Part shown: positions 35,960 to 47,504 of the stretch, piece after piece
Layout: each line of letters starts with the position of its first letter
How positions within the stretch are numbered: the first letter of the stretch is position 1
Assembly: GCA_002803225.1 (NCBI GenBank)
Contig: NXFV01001132.1
Span: 1-64,000, forward strand
From: Gamarada debralockiae
Lineage: Eukaryota > Ascomycota > Leotiomycetes > Helotiales > Hyphodiscaceae
Direction of reading: 5' to 3'
Length of the DNA stretch: 64,000 bases
Program-made: the position numbers and the translations under genes
The notes under the pieces: generated by a model
The model's input: only the letters and a program-made list of their open reading frames with translations
What the model was told of the DNA's origin: nothing
Database searches by the model: none

Positions 35960-37032
35960 TTATGCAGAGGGCATGAGGAAGATTGGGTATTCTAACTCCA
36001 AAGTGGCCTTGGAGTTGCCCTTCAAGGGCTTGAAATCAACGACAAGAGAGTCCTTCACAGCAAACACTGAATCGTTGTCAAGGTACTTGTCTATGCTGTC
36101 AAAGATTTGTGTTGTCACTGGTTTGTACCCTTCGCGTTGAACCTGTAGTTTGAAGTTAGACATGGTCTATGAACGCAGGATGAGGGTTGGAACTTACGAT
36201 CAAATGGATGTGTGCAGGTCGGTATGGATGTCTGTCCAGCAATTGCAAGAGTTTCCCAGCGGGACCTAATGCCTGTTAACAACAAATCTTCTCCCAGAAG
36301 ATGAAATGCTTACCATCGTCAGGAACTGGGTATGGAGTCGGCCGTAGGCAATAGAAAGCATAGCGTCCGTTCTCATCAGTCTTGAACTTCCCCCTCAAAT
36401 TGCAATCGACCTGATTCTTGTCCTGCTGTTCATACAATCCGTTCGTTGAAGCTTGCCACATATCAACCCAAGCGCCAGCAATTGGTTTCTTTGTCTTGAG
36501 GTCTGAAACAATTCCATGCATATATGTGATCTCCCCGTCGTCAACACCGTGGACAACAGAAGCTTCGTTCTCGAGTATGGGGGCATCGTGGCGGAAGAAA
36601 GGTCCAAGGATGGCACTCGCAGTGGCAGCATCTTTTGCATCTGCGGCCTTCTTGAATGTAATTTCGTCGACAAGCCTGAAATCGCCAACAATCAGATCTT
36701 GCATCCTAACATTGAGGCCAATTGACTTACGACTCAAGCCCAATAACGTCGCATACCAACTGTCCCTCATTCCTTTTGTCATCGCTCATCTTCCCTGCCC
36801 AATTCAGCAAGTTGACGCCTTCCATCCATTCGTCCACTGTGAGCTCGTTCTCGCGCGCGAAGTCGTGTATATGCTGGATCAAGCTGCTCATCACTGATCT
36901 CATTCGAGGGGTGCACTTTGGGCCTATGGATTTGATGACATGCTGAGTGAAGTGAGGGTCGAATTTGGGGGATGCCGCATTGCCGTTCATATTCCCATTC
37001 TCCATCTTGTTGTTTTGATCGTGTGTATTCAT
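35960..37032 (-). CDS. Intradiol ring-cleavage dioxygenase (catechol/hydroxyquinol type)
   Basis: A 304-residue non-heme iron(III) dioxygenase that opens catechol-type rings between the hydroxyls. Four exons: 37032-36731, 36675-36314, 36265-36198 and 36142-35960. Introns are 48-55 nt. The N-terminal helical dimerisation domain holds ENELTVDEWMEGVNLLN. The catalytic domain has GPFFRHDAPI, the iron-ligand tyrosine in NGLYEQQ, the second tyrosine in RPTPYPVPDDG and the two histidines in YRPAHIHLI, followed by TTQIFDSIDKYLDNDSVF. All four metal ligands are present. The N-terminal domain and RPTPYPVP motif suggest the hydroxyquinol 1,2-dioxygenase subgroup. Divergent to the CoA-transferase gene and on the same strand as the lactonase-like hydrolase. 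Confidence 0.9.
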
Positions 37033-37678
37033 AGAGTTCTGCGATGCCCTCTGCGGGTAACGAGAAGCTCCTTTTATGCTCTCTGCTTCGTTCTCAAACC
37101 GTGCGAGGTGCCCAATAGCTGTATACCTTTCGTATGTTGTTTCTCGTACAGTCTGGCTGTATTTATCTGGCTGACTATCGAACTACACGGCTGTGTTCAG
37201 ACCCTATGTACCCCACCATCGTCCCATCAATAAGAGCGGCAAGACCACACTGTCGCCGAACAAAGTATGGTCGAATCGTTGGCTGCGCCATCCTGCAGTT
37301 GGGTGGGTGGCTGCAGTCGATGCTGGAGAAAGTGGGGTGTGAAAGGGGAATGGAGAGCGGCGGGAATTGGTGCCGTGTTTTGCTTCCGTCATGCGGGGCC
37401 TTTTACTCCAAAACACGCGACGGCCAGCATCCGACGACAAGCTTCACGCGAAGTCGCGACGAGATGAAAGCAAGGTGCAACATCCGGCGTGGGAAGCAAC
37501 GCGTCTTCAATTGATTATACCCATCGGCTTCTGCACTCTATGCGGATTGACATGAGCAAGTTACTTCCGGACCGCCGTCTCATGTGGTAAGTCGTCGGGT
37601 AAGTACCTAGTTCTTCTTTGAATTGCAGCCTTCTTACGATTTTGAAATACTTTGTTGGACATATTTCACCTTATAATC
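37033..37678. promoter_or_regulatory. Bidirectional promoter of dioxygenase and CoA-transferase genes
   Basis: A 646-bp region between two divergent starts (37032 and 37679). Several short overlapping ORFs occur but none looks real. Shared control of the two genes is likely from layout alone. Confidence 0.4.
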
Positions 37679-39721
37679 ATGGGCTCAACCCGAGAGCTTT
37701 CGTCTTACTCTCCGCTTCGAGAAGCCGAGAGGATCTTTCAACTCCTCTGCGAACAAACCGAGCAACTTAGTTTGCCCTTGAGCTTCGCAGATATCAAAGA
37801 AAATGTCGTCTTCAAGTCGGATTTTGATCGGGTATATTTCCCTATCCCTTTCAAGGAGACTGAGACAGCTTCGGCGCTCAAGGGCGTAGAAGGAGGCATT
37901 GTGTGTGCTCTTGCAGAACTGAAAACTGGACAGCGAGATGGTAAAGTCACGGTAGATTTGGAGAAGGCAACGTCCTTTCTATTTCAGTCGTATCTGGCTA
38001 CTGTGGGTGGTTTGGGAAAGCTCGATAAAGGGGTGCGGGCGAAATTGAAAGGTACAATGGCCAACCTATCCATATTTGGTAGAATACTAATATGTCCTCG
38101 GCTTAAGATACCGATTTGCTGCAAGCGCAGTCAGATCCATATCGACGCATGTCTGCAAATCTCTACGAGACCAAGGAGCCTGGTCGATACTATCACATTC
38201 ATGGCTCGCTCGAAGCAAACACTACGTTGGAAATGATCGGCCTTGAACCGTTCAGGCCCGATTTGAAAGACCACGACGAAATCGTTGGAGTCATCGAACC
38301 AGCAGTCAAAAGGTTCACAGTTCAAGAGCTTGAACATCTGAATGCAAAACATAGGCAGGCTGGTGTCGAAGCATTAAAGCATGAAGAGTTCATCAACACG
38401 CCGCATGTACGTGACTGCCCCTTTCTCACCAAGCAGCACTGACGATGAATTCTAGGGACGCTCAAATACAAACCAGCCTCCATGGACTATCGCTTGTCTC
38501 GAAAGCGAATCGCCGTCAGTCCCGTTACCTCCAAGCTCGTCAAGGAAGCCTCGGATTCTAGAAGGCATCAAAGTTCTCGAATTATGTCGGATTCCCCTAT
38601 TTCTCAGAGCATTATTTCCTACTCCGGATGTCTCGCGAGATTTTAACTCTCTAGACTTGTCTTAAGAGTAGACGACTCATGAAACATTGTCACAACTTCA
38701 AATTCTACCTTGTTAGGCAATACTGACTCCGAGATCTTGCAGGCCGTATAATAGCTGGACCCACGATTGCCCGCATTTTATGCGAATATGGCGCCGACGT
38801 TCTCAAGGTCACAGGCCCAAACCTCAGTGATGTGCCATTCTTCCAAGTTGATGGAAATATGGGGAAACATACAACCGAATTAGACCTGAAGTCTTCTGAC
38901 GGCCGGAAGATGTTCGAAACACTACTTCAAGATGTCGACATCGTTGTTGATGGATACCGACCAGGTGCTCTTGACAAATTGGGCTACGGCGCTCAAGCAT
39001 TGGCTGAAATGGGAATGAAACGAGGAAAGGGGATCGTCTATGTGAATGAGAATTGTTTTGGGTACGAAGGCAAGTGGGCAAGCCGAGCTGGGTGGCAGCA
39101 GATTGCGGATTGTGTAAGTCTCGTCCTATATCCTTTGGCATTTGACACTCATTGAGAATCGCCCCACAGGTCAGCGGCGTAGCATGGGCGCAAGGCGAAT
39201 TTATGGGCATCCACGAACCCATGGTCCCTCCATTCCCCATCTCAGACTATGGAACGGGATGCATGGGTGCTATCGCCGCACTCACCGGTCTCTATCACCG
39301 CACCACGAAAGGAGGGTCGTGGCATGGCAAAGTCTCGCTTCTTCAATACGACCTCCTTCTCTTCAAAGCCGGCCAATATCCACCCGAAATTCAAGAACAG
39401 CTTCGCAAACGTCTCAGCCCGGACTTCCTCAAGCTACGACACAATCACAGCGTGGATCAAATATCAAAGACAGCCCTACTGATGATGCAGAAGCAGTTTC
39501 CAGAACTTTTTGAGAAGGAAAAGTATTGCGAGACGTGGTATTCGGAGAAGTATAGTGAGGATGTGTGTGTTGTGAAACCGGTTGTGGATATTGAGGGCAT
39601 GGAGATTGGATTTCAACGGGGCAGTCGACCGAATGGGAGTGATGCACCGACTTGGAACTTCGGGAGAGGTGGTGATTTCAAAAGAGAAAACGCAGGGCAA
39701 GTGCTGAACGGGGTCCCATAA
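37679..39721 (+). CDS. Family III CoA-transferase (CaiB/BaiF)
   Basis: A 574-residue CoA-transferase in five exons: 37679-38051, 38108-38406, 38456-38585, 38743-39113 and 39170-39721. The ATG at 37679 (MGSTRELSS) was chosen over one nine codons upstream because it starts the protein-like part. The second half carries the family core: ILEGIKVLELCRIIAGPTI, ADVLKVTGP, the block GKHTTELDLKSSDGRK, DIVVDGYRPGALDKLG, and the catalytic-Asp region FPISDYGTGCMGAIAAL. The N-terminal half (about 200 residues) is the weakly conserved extension found in fungal members. The third intron (157 nt) has a GTCGGA donor, weaker than the rest, though the joined frame reads ELCRIIAG as expected. It could activate the acid formed by ring cleavage and lactone opening. 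Confidence 0.85.
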
Positions 39722-40830
39722 CATTTTTGACGGAAGTAATTGTACAGCGACAATAATGGCATTCATTCACTGACTGGGGGTGCTCGACCTTGTACTTTAT
39801 GCCATTTCAGGTGCATGACATTGAACGAACGACGGGCAACTGAGCTTCGGCATGCAGCCGTACCGCAAGACAAAATAGCTGAGATGGTCAGCAATGTTGC
39901 TGTCGATACTTGAAACTTTTGTTTCGGTGATTCGGTGTGAGAGTTGCGTCACAATTCATTATCTTCATGAGGCACGACTCTGATCTGTTGGTCCAAATCG
40001 CTGCCGAGCGCCCGAATTACCCATGCAGTTCACCATTCAGGGATCTCCAGGGTAACATTCACCAATTTAGTACGACGCAGCACCAATCCAAAGATTCAAC
40101 CGTTGAAGGCTTTCAGCCATTTTAGGGCTTGTAAGTGCCACAGAATACGGATCGGCCCTTTAATTCTTTCTCTCCGCGACACCCGTCCAAATCCTGACCA
40201 CCAACTCCTGCAGGGGATTTTAGGCGTCGCAAACGAACACCCAACCAAAAAACCCACCACAACGCCTTCCCATAGGCTCTTTCGCCAGCTAATCTCATCG
40301 CTAAACGCACATGGCCAAACTTTGTTTCGTCGCCGCCACGAATCGTCCCTTGAACACGATCCCCACTTCTTAATCTCAGCGGGGTGTCATAAATAATTTC
40401 ACACTTTCCTCATCCGGCGGCCCCTAGACTGCGGCTACTGCCTGCTATAAAAGGATGTCCATCTCCGCGATCCACACACATTGTTAAAATGGCTGAAATG
40501 CCGGCTCATGTTGCTGCAGCACGCTAAAATATGTATTGGCAACCATTCACCGCAACATGAGAGTGGTTGAAACTTGAGATCGACATTAATTCCTCCATTC
40601 CCTTATCCTTGATGCGCTGTTCTTTCTTTTCGTATTGTTTTCTTTTCTCTTCAATCTGGTTTTTTCTCTAATATTTTGCGTTGGAAGAAGAGGAATTGAT
40701 GTCGTCGGTGATGATTTCTGGCTTCACCAATTGAGTGGACTAGGATCACGAATACGCGTTCGACCAGTGTCGCCGGGCTATTATTATACCTATCCCCGAC
40801 GGAAACAGACATCCAGCCACTTCTGAGAAA
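39722..40830. other. Gene-free stretch before second MFS gene
   Basis: Holds the 3' flank of the CoA-transferase gene and the promoter of the transporter at 40831. A CTATAAAAGG box lies at about 40445, but about 390 bp from the start codon, so its role is uncertain. Confidence 0.4.
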
Positions 40831-42582
40831 ATGTCCGTCTCGAAATATTCAGATGAGAGCCACACGACTGACAATTCCAATGGAAGAGTTTCGGACGTCG
40901 AAACTGTGGTGCTGCCATCAGATGTTCCGACATTAATCGCGGACAAGGACGAGAAGGAGGAGGTGCATGAGGAAGCGAAAGATGAGAACATTGTGGGCTG
41001 GGATGGGGACAATGACTCGGCGAACCCATTGAATTGGACTAAGACGAAGAAATGGAATCACGTTGCGATTGTTGCGTTGATCAACTTCGTCACTCCGCTA
41101 GCCTCCTCGATGTTCACCCCTGGTGTGATGCAGGTGCAGAGGGAGTTCAATAATTATAATCATCAGCTCAGTTCTTTCGTCGTTTCTGTATATGTATTGG
41201 GATGTGAGTATTTCTTTCTGGAATTCCATATTGGGAGGATGGGAACGCTGACAATAATCCAGTCGCATGTGGGCCCCTCGTCTTGTCTCCTTTGAGCGAG
41301 ATATACGGGCGACTATACATTTACTGGGGATCAAATATCGCATTCGTCTGTTTCACTATCGGATGTGCTCTTGCACCCAGTTTCGACAGTCTCATTGTCT
41401 TCCGATTCTTGGCCGGATGTGCCGGAGCCACTGGCCAGACAGTTGGGGGCGGAACTGTGGGAGACCTCTTCGTCCAGGTTGAGAGAGGACTCCCTATGTC
41501 TCTCTATACTCTTGGACCCGTCATCGGACCGGCTATAGGTCCGGTGGGAGGTGGCTTCTTAGTTCAAGCAATGGGATGGAGATGGGTGTTTTATCTCATC
41601 ATCATGCTAGGAAGCGTGACGATGGTAAGTCTCCCTCTCTCAAATTGCCCAGCTCCTAATAAGAAGACCAGGTCGTGACATTCTTATTCATGCGCGAAAC
41701 ATTCGCCCCCACAATCCTAGAACGCAAGACAGCCCGTCTCATCAAAGAAACCGGAAACACCAACCTCCGCTCAAAACTCCACCGTGACATCTCACGCACA
41801 GAATTCCTGCGTCTCTCCCTCATCCGCCCCCTCAAGCTCCTTCTCATGTCACCAATCGTAACCATCCTCTCCTTATTCATGGGCATTACATACGGCTACC
41901 TCTACTTACTCTTCACCACATTCCCCTCCGTCTTCGAAGGCAGATACGGCTTCACTACTGGTACGATTGGCTTGTCGTATATTGGGATTGGCGTCGGATG
42001 TTTCCTGGGCACAGTCATCACGGGATATACGACTGATAGAATCATGGTACATTTGGCGAAGAATGGAGAGAGAAAACCGGAATACAGACTCCCTGCTATG
42101 ATCCCGGGTGCTTTTGCGATTCCGATTGGATTGGTGTGGTATGGATGGTCCGCTGATAAGGATGTTCAATTCATGATGCCTATTATCGGAACGGTGTGGT
42201 TTGGAGTTGGGCTGATGATGATTTTTATGGCAATTTCAATGTATCTTGTTGATTTCTACAGTAAGCAGATCTTCCAAAATTGTATCGAGGATGGAAAGCT
42301 GATAATTTCAGGTGTCTACGCGGCGTCTGCACTCGCTGCTGCGACAGTGAGTAGAGCTGTTGTGGGAGCTATCCTCCCACTTGCGGGCGAGAGCATGTAC
42401 GCTGCGCTGGTAAGTTTGATTTCTGCTCCTTTCAAGGAGAAATTTTGCTGATATGGTGTATCTAGGGACTTGGATGGGGAAACACTTTACTTGCATTTAT
42501 TGCGTTGATATTCGCCCCTGTGCCAATTCTGCTGTTCAAATACGGCGAGCGTATCCGAAAGCGGACGAAGCTGAACTTGTAA
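40831..42582 (+). CDS. MFS transporter, DHA1 (drug:H+ antiporter-1) type
   Basis: A 512-residue transporter in five exons: 40831-41203, 41263-41624, 41672-42260, 42312-42409 and 42466-42582. The last exon ends at TAA 42580. The cytosolic N-terminus ends in VGWDGDNDSANPLNW, the hallmark preceding TM1 in this group. Motif A-like LSPLSEIYGR follows TM2. AGCAGATGQTVGGGTVGDLF is the TM4 region, and GPVIGPAIGPVGGGFL is antiporter motif C in TM5. After that come FMRETFAPTILERK and the cytosolic loop, then RPLKLLLMSPIV opens the second half. Twelve helices are expected. It closes the row of catabolic genes and may export toxic phenols or import substrates. Confidence 0.88.
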
Positions 42583-44494
42583 AAGACGAAAATGCGAACC
42601 TAGATTCCGGCCTCAAAATCGGGGCAAATCTTTCAAGAACCAAGCAAAGCGGACCGCCCGCCTGCGTCAGCTGAAATTCATCTCAAATCAGTTGTAGGCG
42701 TTCGCCTCGACCAGTATCGCTCTATAAATTGCGAAGAAGGCAGAACTAGGAATGGCGAAGTACGAAGAAACTCGAGAACGAAGCTATTACGAGGATTGCA
42801 TCCGATATTCGTCCGTCCAAGCACAGGAATATAATGTACTCAACTGTACAGCAAATTTCCTCCACTCACAAGTTTACACTTCCACTCACTGAACACTGCT
42901 TTTCCGAAGACTTGGTGGCACGTTGACGACGAAAAAGCTATCGATGACGAAAACTTTGTCAACAATGAGAATCTTGCCAGTCAAGATCGCTGGAGACATC
43001 CTCGAGAATCAAGCAACGTTCTTCTTGTTCAGGTGTATCAGATGGTACAGTTGGTAATACTCTATCATTGTTCGGCTGATTAAAAAGGACGCCGGCCTCA
43101 TATGGCTTGCAGAGTATGTATCTCGCTGTCAGGGAGGCTAACTACGAAGGAAGTGGAATGAATGACTTTGAGTCCTTGGCCGAGAGGCATTTAGACTATC
43201 TTTCGAGTGCAAGATCTACAATGCTTGCCCCGAGAAGGATTCCGGATGCTGAGATGCGTTGAAACGGTTCCGATGAGACTTGGTGTTCGCAGTGTTGCTC
43301 TCGTGAGAGCCAGTCACCGCACAGCCTTTGCTGTCTCAGAGAAGGCGATCGGAATTGAGGCAATATACACCAATGTATGCCAGCAGAAGCTAGAATGAAC
43401 GGCAATTCTACCTCAGCTGTGGGAAATCAAGAACCACATTCTAAATTTGCTCCGCGAGATCCGAATGCGAAATATTCAATGAAAGCCTGTAGCTTCCTCG
43501 TCAAGATCTCAGTTCCTTTCTTATTAATGGGGTGCTGCCCCCATTGGGTTATAACTGCGACACAATCAAGGTCATTGAAGGCACTTGCATCAGCTTTCAA
43601 TTGCTCCCTCCATGGCCCTCCCCCCAAATAGGTTAGTGAACAGTATACAGCCCAAAAGCTCTTCATTCATGTCGTATGTTTAGATCATTTTTCTCGCCAA
43701 TTTCGATGTTTATCACCTTGGGTGAAGTTGAGTCCAAGATGGTTATCGAGGAAGCTTTGGCGTTCCTTGCACTCTTTGCTGGGAAGAGAAACCTTAACTA
43801 CGGCCTGTGCCTTGCAAAGCGCTTCGGCGTCCATGCTTCATTTAATCATCTGTATTTTAGAGAATATGTCTCGAGAATTCATTAACGATGAAAAATCTAT
43901 CGACGAAAATTCTGTTGACAGCGACAAGCCCTTGACAAAATCTTCATTCTCTACAAGCCTCAAATCCGGGCGAATGAGCACAAACGGGACAATTTTAATT
44001 TCAAATGTAGGGGGCACAAAGTGCTCGCAGATGTTGGGAGACACTTCAACCGCTCTCTGAGAGTGGGCACCGCGTTGAACCCGTTGATAAGGGCCGATCT
44101 ACTGGTACTTCGTACAAATCGCTGAGACAGAATGTATGGCCAGCGGATTTTCGCTGTCGATCTATTTGTCGACGACGACCGGGTACTTGGGGCCAAGATA
44201 CGGGTTGCCATGAGAGAATCCCAACAGAGGAGGTAAAGTCCCTTCCAGAGCTGGGAACATGGAGAGTACGTAGAGCACTCTCCCCAGTCTCCAGGTTCTG
44301 AGGGAGCCCGTGACACATTTCTCTCTTGAAATCGACTGAGGGATCGAGGTTTGAAGGGGGACTATTTGTATCTCACCTAGTGTTATAGAGGCTCCCTTGG
44401 AGAAGGAGGCTAATGTCAGAATTTCGAGTGTCATCTAACTGAAAGAAGGTAAAGCCCCCTTTATACCTATATTCTGTCCCAACAAATCTATCAA
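42583..44494. other. Gene-poor stretch with unclear fragments
   Basis: No intact gene. Short frames such as 43196-43405 (-), 43676-43885 (+) and 44162-44434 (-) have no recognisable domain. Given the broken genes immediately to the right, part of this may be decayed coding sequence. Confidence 0.4.
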
Positions 44495-44697
44495 GAATGT
44501 GCAACCATAAAACCCCGAAAAGTAATGATCCATATCCTCAACTCTTCCAAACTCCCAACGAAGCCAATATACTGATTAGGTCTCGAAATAACCACACATC
44601 CCTCGTTGGGATCAACCCCATAATACTTGTAAGCCTGCCCATGGCCCTCATAATACGATTGATCATCGACATAAATCTTCAAGATTGGTTTATCCAT
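44495..44697 (-). pseudogene. C-terminal fragment of a phenol 2-monooxygenase (phenol hydroxylase)
   Basis: Reads KPILKIYVDDQSYYEGHGQA, then YKYYGVDPNEGCVVISRPNQ and YIGFVGSLEE, which matches the thioredoxin-like C-terminal domain of FAD phenol hydroxylases. Directly after SLEE the frame slips by one base; in the next frame the expected ending VEDMDHYFSGFYGCTFL follows. So this piece carries a frameshift. Nothing upstream on the minus strand belongs to the enzyme: the frame runs into antisense of the LRR-like remnant, so the break is at about 44697. The FAD and substrate domains are gone and it cannot be functional. Confidence 0.75.
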
Positions 44698-45390
44698 GAC
44701 TACCGTGGGTATACTGGAACCGGCCCGCGACTGTTCCGGGCGATCACAAGTGCCTTGTATGTCTCGGGCGTGGGAATCGAAGAGCTGCATCTGGGATCCA
44801 TTGGCTCGGACGCTCCAGCCTTAATAGGGATCGTTCACGAACTCTCCTCCTTGGCCCACTTACCTTATCCGTGTGTGTTTGGGAAATTAAGGCGTCTGAT
44901 AATAATACTACCTTAGATAGTAGACACCGGACAAGTGGACTACCGTAGTATATTAGAGCTGATCCAGTCTGCGACTTTGGCAATAGAAGAGCTGGTTTTG
45001 CATTCCGACCGTCTCGGTAGCCCACTGCCAGCAGCTTTCTTCGAGTACCTTACTCTTCCCCGTTTACAGTTTCTCAGCTTAGGTTCATTAGAATTTCAAA
45101 GTCCGTTGCATTTACTGCAGTTCTTCCACAAGCACGCCCACACCCTGAAGAAGGTCGAGTTATGCTCGATCAGTATCAAAGGCTCTTAGGAACCAATCTT
45201 TATTGAAATAAAGAACTATTTGAATTTGGAGTTAATCCGCCTGTGTGACCTTATAGACAATAGGTATAACATCCTAGCAGGGAGGAATTACAGAGTCGTT
45301 AATATCAGGGCAATAGAAGACTTCGTTCAACGGCGGACAGATGACAACCCATTCGAGTTGGAGCGACTTCAAAATTCCCATGTACTATAA
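44697..45390 (+). pseudogene. LRR/F-box-like fungal protein remnant
   Basis: One reading frame from about 44697 to TAA 45388-45390 carries leucine-rich, F-box-associated-like sequence: GVGIEELHLGSIGS, FGKLRRLIIILP, LAIEELVLHSDRLGSPLPAA, LPRLQFLSLGSLEF, HTLKKVELCSISI, LNLELIRLCDLID. The frame is broken by TAG at 44914-44916 and 45187-45189. Both stops fit CAG/TGG to TAG mutation. There is no start codon or F-box upstream because the sequence abuts the phenol hydroxylase fragment. The family assignment rests on pattern only. Confidence 0.5.
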
Positions 45391-45734
45391 AGGTCTCTGG
45401 GTGGCACAATATTTGAGCGAGCACTATTAGGAATTCATAATGTAGCTAGTCTTTTGATCTGTCTCAATATTCAATAAAGTATAATAAATCACTCAAAATA
45501 ACTCGACTGACGGATCTCCTCGTGGCTGTGCCCATCTATGATTTCCATTGCGCTGGCCCACCACGCGGTAGGCATCGGGAATTGAAAAGACGCAGTCATA
45601 AAACATCTTTGTCGCAGCCATTATCTGACGGCCCAGAGCACAACTTATTATATGGACCATGAAGGCAGGTAAGTCTATGTCCAGCAGGGAGCCTTAGCAT
45701 TGGAGGATCGTCGTTGGGGTTAGTTGGCAGCCTA
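45391..45734. other. Short gene-free spacer
   Basis: Between the LRR-like remnant and the MITE. No coding content seen. Confidence 0.35.
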
Positions 45735-45956
45735 TCCCTTCGGCGGTTTGTGTAACACTTTAATATATGACTTACTTTGACCCATTTTTAAACCATTTTA
45801 TACCCTTTATATAGACCAAATTGCTCAATATTGAAGCAATGGAATTATAAAGCCTTCAAAAACATTAAATCCTCTATCAAAATATGTTACAGGAATATAT
45901 TTAAGAAGTCAGACCCCATTACCAGTTAAAAAGCGTTACACAAACTGCCGAAGGGA
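45735..45956. mobile_element. MITE with TA target duplication
   Basis: A 222-bp AT-rich element with terminal inverted repeats of about 25 bp starting TCCCTTCGGC and continuing GTTTGTGTAAC, with two mismatches between the ends. TA lies on each side (45733-45734 and 45957-45958). No coding capacity. The structure is that of a non-autonomous Tc1/mariner (Stowaway-like) element. Its ends differ from those of the element at 3729-5813, so another family mobilised it. Confidence 0.85.
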
Positions 45957-45958
45957 TA

Positions 45959-46946
45959 GTGCCGAGATCTCCGACGCTTTGGATAGCGTCGTTCAGAATG
46001 GATTTTCTTGCAATGAGCGAATCTGAACCGAGCATCCAGAGGCATGGATTTCTCCCAAAGTTTGCACTATATTATCAATCATATATTCCTCCCACCAAAA
46101 TTGCCTCAGAAGGACGACAACGATTTTGGAAAAGGAGTCTGCCTTGATAGAGCAGTGCGAAGAGGCATTAAGGTCGTTTCAAGCTTACATCTTCCCTGAT
46201 GAGCGTGGGACATAGGCTGTTTGCAGTAAGATGCTGAGCAAGATGCTTGAGATGAGGGACGTATCTGGAGACTTGGTATCTGGAAAAGTTGAAGCATCCC
46301 TGGCATCGATGATTAAGAGAGGTATTTCCCATTCAAAAATGATGAAATCTGCGCTCACATAATGATTTCATAGATGTTCTTGTATTTCATATCCGCGGCC
46401 AGAATGTAGGGCTCATCGCCGCAAACTGCCGGAGCAATTCTCTTTCGAATCCTTCGAACTCTCGCCATCCACTAACTCTGTCATACAGACGAAAGGTCGA
46501 CTACAGCGTTGCTTCCCCGGCCCAGCCGTGGCGATTAGCCGGGATAGGATGGCGGTTTCCCCTTTCCGCGAAGCGCTCGTACAACTTCTCGTACAATTGG
46601 ACGTCGACACGCCAAAGGAAGCGTAGCCAGTTATCTCGAAAGCAGGCTCTCAGGCCATCGAGATTAGAGACTCGGTCCACCCGAAGTTCATCACTGAGAT
46701 GCTTACCAGTATCATGCGAGGAGTTAGGCAGCCGCTCGAGGTAGTTCGCATTCATAAGCGCACCCGCGATGATGTTGTCTAGCGAGATGCACATAAGCCC
46801 TGGCAGCGATCACCGCTCTGGCTGTTGCTCCGAGTTGCACTGCAGACTAGCCTCATAATAGACGCAGATGATCTTCATAAACGGTATAAATAGTTCATGA
46901 TCTTCTTTATGGCTCACCTCTTGCAGCGTTCTAGAGAAGCTGCTCT
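45959..46946. other. Gene-free stretch between MITE and permease fragment
   Basis: Frames such as 46501-46794 (-) show no known domain. Probably decayed sequence. Confidence 0.35.
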
Positions 46947-47366
46947 ACCTATTATTTGCTCGCCTTCCTATTCGGCTCGAACCCTTTGATTGTATCCTGG
47001 ATCGTAGGCAACACAGCCGGGACAACGAAGAAACCCATCATAATGTCGCTCTACAACACTGGATTATTAGCAGGCAATATTATCGGTCCCCTGTTATTCA
47101 ACGCAAGAGACGCACCAGATTACAAACCTGGTCTCAAAGCCGTTCTCAGTATCTTCGTTGCGTTGGCGGCTGTAGTAGGATTACAGGTGGGGAATTTAAT
47201 TATCTTGAATAAGTGGCAGAGCAGAAAGCGTGTGGCCAATGGAAAGAATGCCAAGATTGTTGACACCTCGATGGAAGATCGTTATGTAAACGAAGAGGAG
47301 GGATTAGGAAGGCACGCGTTCGACCTCACGGACAGGAAGAATGACGAGTTTGTGTACATTTATTAG
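46947..47366 (+). pseudogene. C-terminal fragment of a DAL5/allantoate-type MFS permease
   Basis: The frame from about 46947 to TAG 47364 reads LLAFLFGSNPLIVSWIVGNT, then AGTTKKPIIMSLYNTGLLAG, NIIGPLLFNARDAPDYKPGL, and ends with HAFDLTDRKNDEFVYIY. This is the last third (about three helices and the C-terminal tail) of the anion:cation symporter family that includes allantoate permease. There is no ATG; the frame opens at a non-ATG codon and no upstream exon with the first nine helices was found. The surviving part has no stop, so the loss is probably a recent 5' deletion. An unseen upstream exon is a less likely alternative. Confidence 0.75.
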
Positions 47367-47504
47367 CGAAGAGGCTCATTCTTATAACGAATTGATTGCA
47401 TTTTTACTTCTACCCAATCTCTACTCTCCTTTGTCTAGCTGTTCAGTTTCGCTTCGCTCAGTCTCATAGGTCGCACCAGTGATCTTCGCGCTGAAGAGAG
47501 AGAT

